From positions 8,597,485-8,661,484 of the forward strand of contig AP024096.1 of assembly GCA_015099395.1 (NCBI GenBank): DNA of 64,000 nt, given 5' to 3'. The position numbers and the translations under genes were made by a program. The notes under the pieces are model-generated. The model did no database searches, was not told where the DNA came from, and saw nothing but the letters and a program-made list of their open reading frames with translations. The stretch is from Ktedonobacteria bacterium brp13 (GTDB taxonomy: Bacteria; Chloroflexota; Ktedonobacteria; Ktedonobacterales; Ktedonobacteraceae). Shown here piece after piece: positions 60,033 through 64,000 of this stretch. Numbering within the stretch: the first letter of the stretch is position 1; each line of letters begins with the position of its first letter.

Positions 60033-63000
60033 ATGATGATAGAGGAGCAGGCTGAGACTTTTCCGCTCTCATTTGAACAGCAGAGGTTATGGTTCTTCCA
60101 ACAGTTGGAGCCGCACCTCTCTTTATATAATGTGCCTATCTCCCACCGCCTTACAGGTGTGGTGGATATCACTGCACTGGAGCGTAGTTTAAATGCAATT
60201 GTGGAGCGCCACGAAGCTCTCCGCACCACATTTGCCATGGTTGATGGACAACCAGTACAGGTGATTCATCCCACGCTGCATGTGAAATTACCAGTGACGG
60301 ATATACAGGCTCTGCCAGCGAGCGAGCTAGAGGCAGAGATTACACGACGGGTTGAGACAGAGGCTCTGATCCCCTTTGATCTAGAGACAGGTCCGATACT
60401 GCGCGCCCAACTTGTACAGCTGGGACCAGAAGAGTACCTCTTTTTGCTTACAGTGCACCATATTGTCTTTGATGATTGGTCAATAGGTATTTTCTACAAC
60501 GAATTGCAAGAACTTTATGCTTCTTATAAAAATGTAGAAGATCTTCAGCTTGCTGAATTGCCAATTCAGTATGCTGATTACGCGCTCTGGCAGCGTGAGT
60601 GGCAGGAGAAAACCTTTGAGACCCAGCTCACTTATTGGAAGCAACAACTTAAAGGTGCTCCCGCTATTTTATCGTTGCCAGGCGATCATCCGCACCCTCC
60701 AGCGCAAAGTTACCAGGGGGCGCTTTATTACTTTACCTTGCCCGAACCATTATCTCAAGCTATCAGCGCATTGAGCCGCCAGGAAGACGCAACGCTTTTT
60801 ATGACCTTGCTTGCGGCTTTTCAGGTACTGCTTGCTCGCTATACGGGACAGGATGATATTGTTGTTGGTTCTCCCATAGTGAACCGCAATAGGGTTGAAA
60901 TTGAATCGGTCATAGGTTTTTTTGTGAACATGCTTGCGCTTCGTGTAGATCTGGGGGGAGATCCCTCTTTTAGAGACATTCTGAAACGGGTGCGCAAGAC
61001 AGTGCTTGACGCTTATGCACATGTTGATTTACCTTTTGAAAAGCTGATTGATGGGTTGCAGATACGGCGCGATGCGAGTTATGCTCCCCTCTTTCAGGTC
61101 ATGTTTGCCTTACAGAACATCACGTCCTCTACTCTACAACTGAGTGAACTGAGTGTTACTCCCTTCAATAAAATCAGTCGAACTGCCAAGTATGACCTGT
61201 CAATGATCATGGCATCCGGCAAAGAATTGACTGGTATAATTGAGTATAGTACTGATTTGTTCGATGCAGCCACGATTGAGCGCTTTGTAGAACATTTCCA
61301 GATCTTGCTAGAAGGAATCGTTTCCTCGCCAGATCTGTCTCTCTCTAATCTCCCCTTGCTCACAGCCAGAGAGCGTCAGCAGCTCCTTGTGGAATGGAAT
61401 ACGACTGCAACTGACTATCCAGAGACTGTCTGTTTTCAGCAATTGTTTGAAGATCAGGTAGAGAAGGGGCCTGCTGCACCTGCTGTGACTTTTGAGAAGC
61501 AGACGCTTACCTATAGAGAATTGAATGAGCGCTCTAACCAGCTTGCACACTATCTGCAACGCCTGGGTGTCGGGCCCGAGGTGCTGGTCGGGCTCTGCGT
61601 AGAGCGTTCATTAGAGATGGTGATCGGGTTAATGGGTATTCTCAAGGCTGGAGGGGCCTATGTGCCACTTGATCCAGCCTATCCAAAGGAGCGTCTGGCT
61701 TTTATCCTCGCAGATACTCAGGCACCAGTCTTACTTACCCAGCAGCAGCTTCTACAGGAGTTAGCCCTACAGGATGCTCAGGATACTCATGTCATCTGCC
61801 TGGATAGCGATTGGCAGACCATTGCGCGGGAGAGCGTGGCCAATCTCCATAGTGGAGCGACAGCACAAAACAGCGCCTATGTGATTTATACTTCGGGCTC
61901 AACTGGTCGACCAAAGGGTGTGACTATCCCGCAGCAGGCTCTGGTGAACTTTCTCTGTTTTATGCGTGAGCGGCTGGCTATGACTGCTCACGATATCATG
62001 TTGGCGACGACTTCGCTCTCTTTCGATATTGCTGGTCTGGAATGCTATCTTCCGCTCATCACGGGCGCTCAGGTGGTTGTGGCAGCGCGTGAGGTCGCAG
62101 CCGATGGACAGCAGTTGGCCGCAATGGTAACTGACTCTGAATGCACCATGCTGCAAATGACGCCTGCAGCCTGGCGTATGTTAGTGGGGACAGGATGGCA
62201 AGGCAATCAGCGGTTACGCATCCTGTGTGGTGGTGAAGCCCTTTCACAAGATCTGGCGCGCACACTCCTTACGAAAGGTATGTGCTTGATAAATCTCTAC
62301 GGCCCAACCGAGACAACTATCTGGTCTGCACTTCACGAGGTAGAGCATGCTGATAACTCCATCCCTCTGGGGCAACCCCTGGCTAATACACAACTGTATG
62401 TTCTGGATACCACTATGCGGCCGGTCGCTATCGGTATGGAGGGTGAACTGTATATAGGAGGTGCAGGTCTGGCTCGTGGTTATCTCAATCAGCCGGCCTT
62501 AAGTGCTGAGCGGTTCCTTCCTGACCCCTTTAGCCAGGAGCCTGGAGCGCGCCTCTACAGAACGGGCGATCTTGTCCGTTACCGTTCTTCAGGCAAAATT
62601 GAATTCCTGGGACGTCTCGATCATCAGGTCAAGGTGCGCGGTTTCCGTATTGAACTTGGCGAAATTGAAGCTACCCTGCGTCAGCATCCGGCTGTGAAAG
62701 ATGCCATGGCTATGGTGCGCGAGGATACACCAGACAATAAGCGTCTGGTGGCGTATGTGATTGCTCATCAGGAAACAGCCCTTGCCGCCACTAGCCTGCG
62801 CGATTATCTCAGCGTACGTTTGCCAGGCCATATGCTCCCATCTGCGCTGGTCTTTCTTGCTGCATTCCCATTGACGCCCAATGGGAAAGTTGATCGCAAG
62901 AGTTTTCCAATACCCACCTTCGATGAATCGAAGAATATCTATATAGCACCTCGTAGGCCCATAGAAGCGCTCCTGGCGGACATCTGGGCTGCTGTCTTAA

Positions 63001-63242
63001 AGGTTGAGCAGATCGGTATGTATGACAATTTATTTGATCTAGGTGGCGATTCGCTTCATAGTGTGCAGGTTACGGTAAGGGCCCAACAGGTAGGGCTGAT
63101 GATTACACCTAAGCAACTGCTCCGTTATCAGAGCATTGATAGTCTGGTTACTCATCTTATGGAGCAGCCGAAGAGCGCTGAACAAATAAAAAAGATCGAG
63201 CGTTTTTTGCAGAAGCTTGCTAAGGTCGAAGAGAAGATTTGA
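60033..63242 (+). CDS. NRPS module, condensation-adenylation(Gly)-PCP
   Basis: 1069 residues. C domain about 10-430; its motif is HHIVFDDWS, Asp replacing the Gly of HHxxxDG. A domain about 460-960: YVIYTSGSTGRPKG, INLYGPTETTI, YRTGDLVRYR, VKVRGFRIELGEIE, NGKVDRKS. Pocket residues by eye are D-I-L-Q-L-G-L-I-W-K, the published glycine code. PCP with LFDLGGDSLHSVQ near residue 1015, then a short helical tail that may dock with the next protein. Preceded by GGAGGGGAG and separated by 78 bp from the amidinotransferase-fold gene. Confidence 0.94.
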   Translation: MMIEEQAETFPLSFEQQRLWFFQQLEPHLSLYNVPISHRLTGVVDITALERSLNAIVERHEALRTTFAMVDGQPVQVIHPTLHVKLPVTDIQALPASELEAEITRRVETEALIPFDLETGPILRAQLVQLGPEEYLFLLTVHHIVFDDWSIGIFYNELQELYASYKNVEDLQLAELPIQYADYALWQREWQEKTFETQLTYWKQQLKGAPAILSLPGDHPHPPAQSYQGALYYFTLPEPLSQAISALSRQEDATLFMTLLAAFQVLLARYTGQDDIVVGSPIVNRNRVEIESVIGFFVNMLALRVDLGGDPSFRDILKRVRKTVLDAYAHVDLPFEKLIDGLQIRRDASYAPLFQVMFALQNITSSTLQLSELSVTPFNKISRTAKYDLSMIMASGKELTGIIEYSTDLFDAATIERFVEHFQILLEGIVSSPDLSLSNLPLLTARERQQLLVEWNTTATDYPETVCFQQLFEDQVEKGPAAPAVTFEKQTLTYRELNERSNQLAHYLQRLGVGPEVLVGLCVERSLEMVIGLMGILKAGGAYVPLDPAYPKERLAFILADTQAPVLLTQQQLLQELALQDAQDTHVICLDSDWQTIARESVANLHSGATAQNSAYVIYTSGSTGRPKGVTIPQQALVNFLCFMRERLAMTAHDIMLATTSLSFDIAGLECYLPLITGAQVVVAAREVAADGQQLAAMVTDSECTMLQMTPAAWRMLVGTGWQGNQRLRILCGGEALSQDLARTLLTKGMCLINLYGPTETTIWSALHEVEHADNSIPLGQPLANTQLYVLDTTMRPVAIGMEGELYIGGAGLARGYLNQPALSAERFLPDPFSQEPGARLYRTGDLVRYRSSGKIEFLGRLDHQVKVRGFRIELGEIEATLRQHPAVKDAMAMVREDTPDNKRLVAYVIAHQETALAATSLRDYLSVRLPGHMLPSALVFLAAFPLTPNGKVDRKSFPIPTFDESKNIYIAPRRPIEALLADIWAAVLKVEQIGMYDNLFDLGGDSLHSVQVTVRAQQVGLMITPKQLLRYQSIDSLVTHLMEQPKSAEQIKKIERFLQKLAKVEEKI

Positions 63243-63271
63243 AGTGTGTGATGAAAGGCAGAGAAAAGAAT

Positions 63272-64000
63272 ATGAGCAAGGGAACATTTTCCGCAGAGCA
63301 GTTAGCTCACCTTGCCGCATATATGGAAGAGGAAGATGGCCAGCGACCAGCGATCCAGCCAGGAGTGCGCGACGCCTTCTCTGGGTCTGTTCCTCTCTCG
63401 TTTGCTCAGCAACGACTCTGGTTTCTCGATCAACTGCAGCGCGGCTCGGCGGCCTATACCATCCCGATGGCGTATCGTCTCATTGGCGAGCTTGACCTGG
63501 CTGCGCTGCACCAGAGCTTCAATGAGCTTTTCCAGCGCCATGAGGTGTTGCGTACGACCTTTGCGACCAGAGATGGACAGCCCATTCAGGTGATCGCTCC
63601 GGCTAGCCCTCCCCCACTGGAGATCGTGGACCTGGTATCCGTTGCCCCGGCTCAACGTGAGCAAGAGCTGCAACGTCGAATGGCAGCGGAGGCGCGCACG
63701 CCTTTCAGTCTGGTGGATGGTCCTCTGCTGCGCCTCACGCTGTTCCGCCTGAGCAACACCGAACAGGTCCTGCTGTGTTGCGCTCATCATAGTATCCTCG
63801 ATGGCTGGTCACTGCGCCTGTTTGCGCACGAGCTTTCCCTGCTCTATAACGCCCTGGTCGCGGGTCAGCCCGCATCGTTGCCGGCGTTGGCGGTGCAATA
63901 CGCCGATTTTGCCTGCTGGCAGCGGGAATGGTTGCAGGGAGAGGTGCTGGCCAACGAACTGGCGTACTGGAAACAGCGACTGGCGGGCGCACCACCGGTG
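63272..64000 (+). CDS. NRPS, start of a further condensation domain (runs off window)
   Basis: Open from the ATG at 63272 to the window end (243 codons). After a 40-residue N-terminal linker comes a condensation domain: VPLSFAQQRLWFLDQLQ, RHEVLRTTFATRDGQPIQV, and HHxxxDG in CAHHSILDGWSLR. Clearly richer in GC than the preceding modules, which suggests a different history. Only 29 bp separate it from the glycine module, so it is the next gene of the same unit. Confidence 0.92.
   Translation, partial: MSKGTFSAEQLAHLAAYMEEEDGQRPAIQPGVRDAFSGSVPLSFAQQRLWFLDQLQRGSAAYTIPMAYRLIGELDLAALHQSFNELFQRHEVLRTTFATRDGQPIQVIAPASPPPLEIVDLVSVAPAQREQELQRRMAAEARTPFSLVDGPLLRLTLFRLSNTEQVLLCCAHHSILDGWSLRLFAHELSLLYNALVAGQPASLPALAVQYADFACWQREWLQGEVLANELAYWKQRLAGAPPV

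Overview
No taxonomic marker gene (rRNA, ribosomal protein) is present, so placement is an inference. About 50% GC, an extreme load of nested mobile elements, a NACHT ATPase with many membrane spans, and a very large ATPase-TPR-SARP regulator next to NRPS genes all fit a Ktedonobacteria-type (Chloroflexota) chromosome. I see no tRNA, rRNA or CRISPR array.

Region 1 (1-42.6 kb) is a graveyard of mobile DNA. An IS21 copy is broken inside istB by a Tn554-like triple-gene transposon (1.4-6 kb). An IS4-type element then splits a MITE (6.3-8.0 kb). An unknown basic protein follows, then a 186-bp inverted repeat packed with ACGT motifs that brackets a NACHT-membrane protein (11.1-15.2 kb). From 15.2 to about 30.1 kb lies a decayed Tn7/Tn5053-like transposon with a TnsA-TnsB fusion, tnsC, and end arrays of a TTGGGCTGAATGTTCGA-like motif. 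It has been invaded twice: a pair of coupled tyrosine recombinases plus a group II intron sits between tnsAB and tnsC, and a 4.13-kb cargo transposon cut tnsC with an ACG target duplication. An IS110 element, a remnant of a second TnsA-TnsB, and a second IS21 follow. The istA gene of that IS21 is split by two nested group II introns (a twintron). A truncated rve transposase and a head-to-head IS630 pair close the region.

Region 2 (42.6-64 kb) is a natural-product locus. A leftward operon encodes two small proteins, a flavin-dependent halogenase, a prolyl-carrier dehydrogenase, a prolyl adenylation enzyme, a free carrier protein, an AT-less ketosynthase-carrier protein and a C-A-PCP NRPS module. 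This is the pyrrolyl-carrier chemistry of pyoluteorin and pyrrolomycin type, so the predicted start unit is a halogenated pyrrole-2-carboxyl thioester. Between this operon and a rightward unit sits a 1116-residue regulator ending in a SARP (winged helix plus BTAD) module. The rightward unit holds an arginine-deiminase/amidinotransferase-fold enzyme, a glycine-coded C-A-PCP module and a third NRPS that leaves the window.

Both units have the same promoter layout: three TGCAAAG-like heptamers spaced 12 and 11 bp, then an 11-bp gap to a TATNNT box, the spacing expected of SARP operators. Between the rightward promoter and its first intact gene lies a roughly 585-bp relic in which fragments of halogenase, dehydrogenase and NRPS follow each other in operon order. 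It looks like the collapsed remains of a paralogous copy of the leftward operon. No thioesterase, acyltransferase or phosphopantetheinyl transferase is seen, so release and extender loading must use genes outside the window or unusual chemistry.
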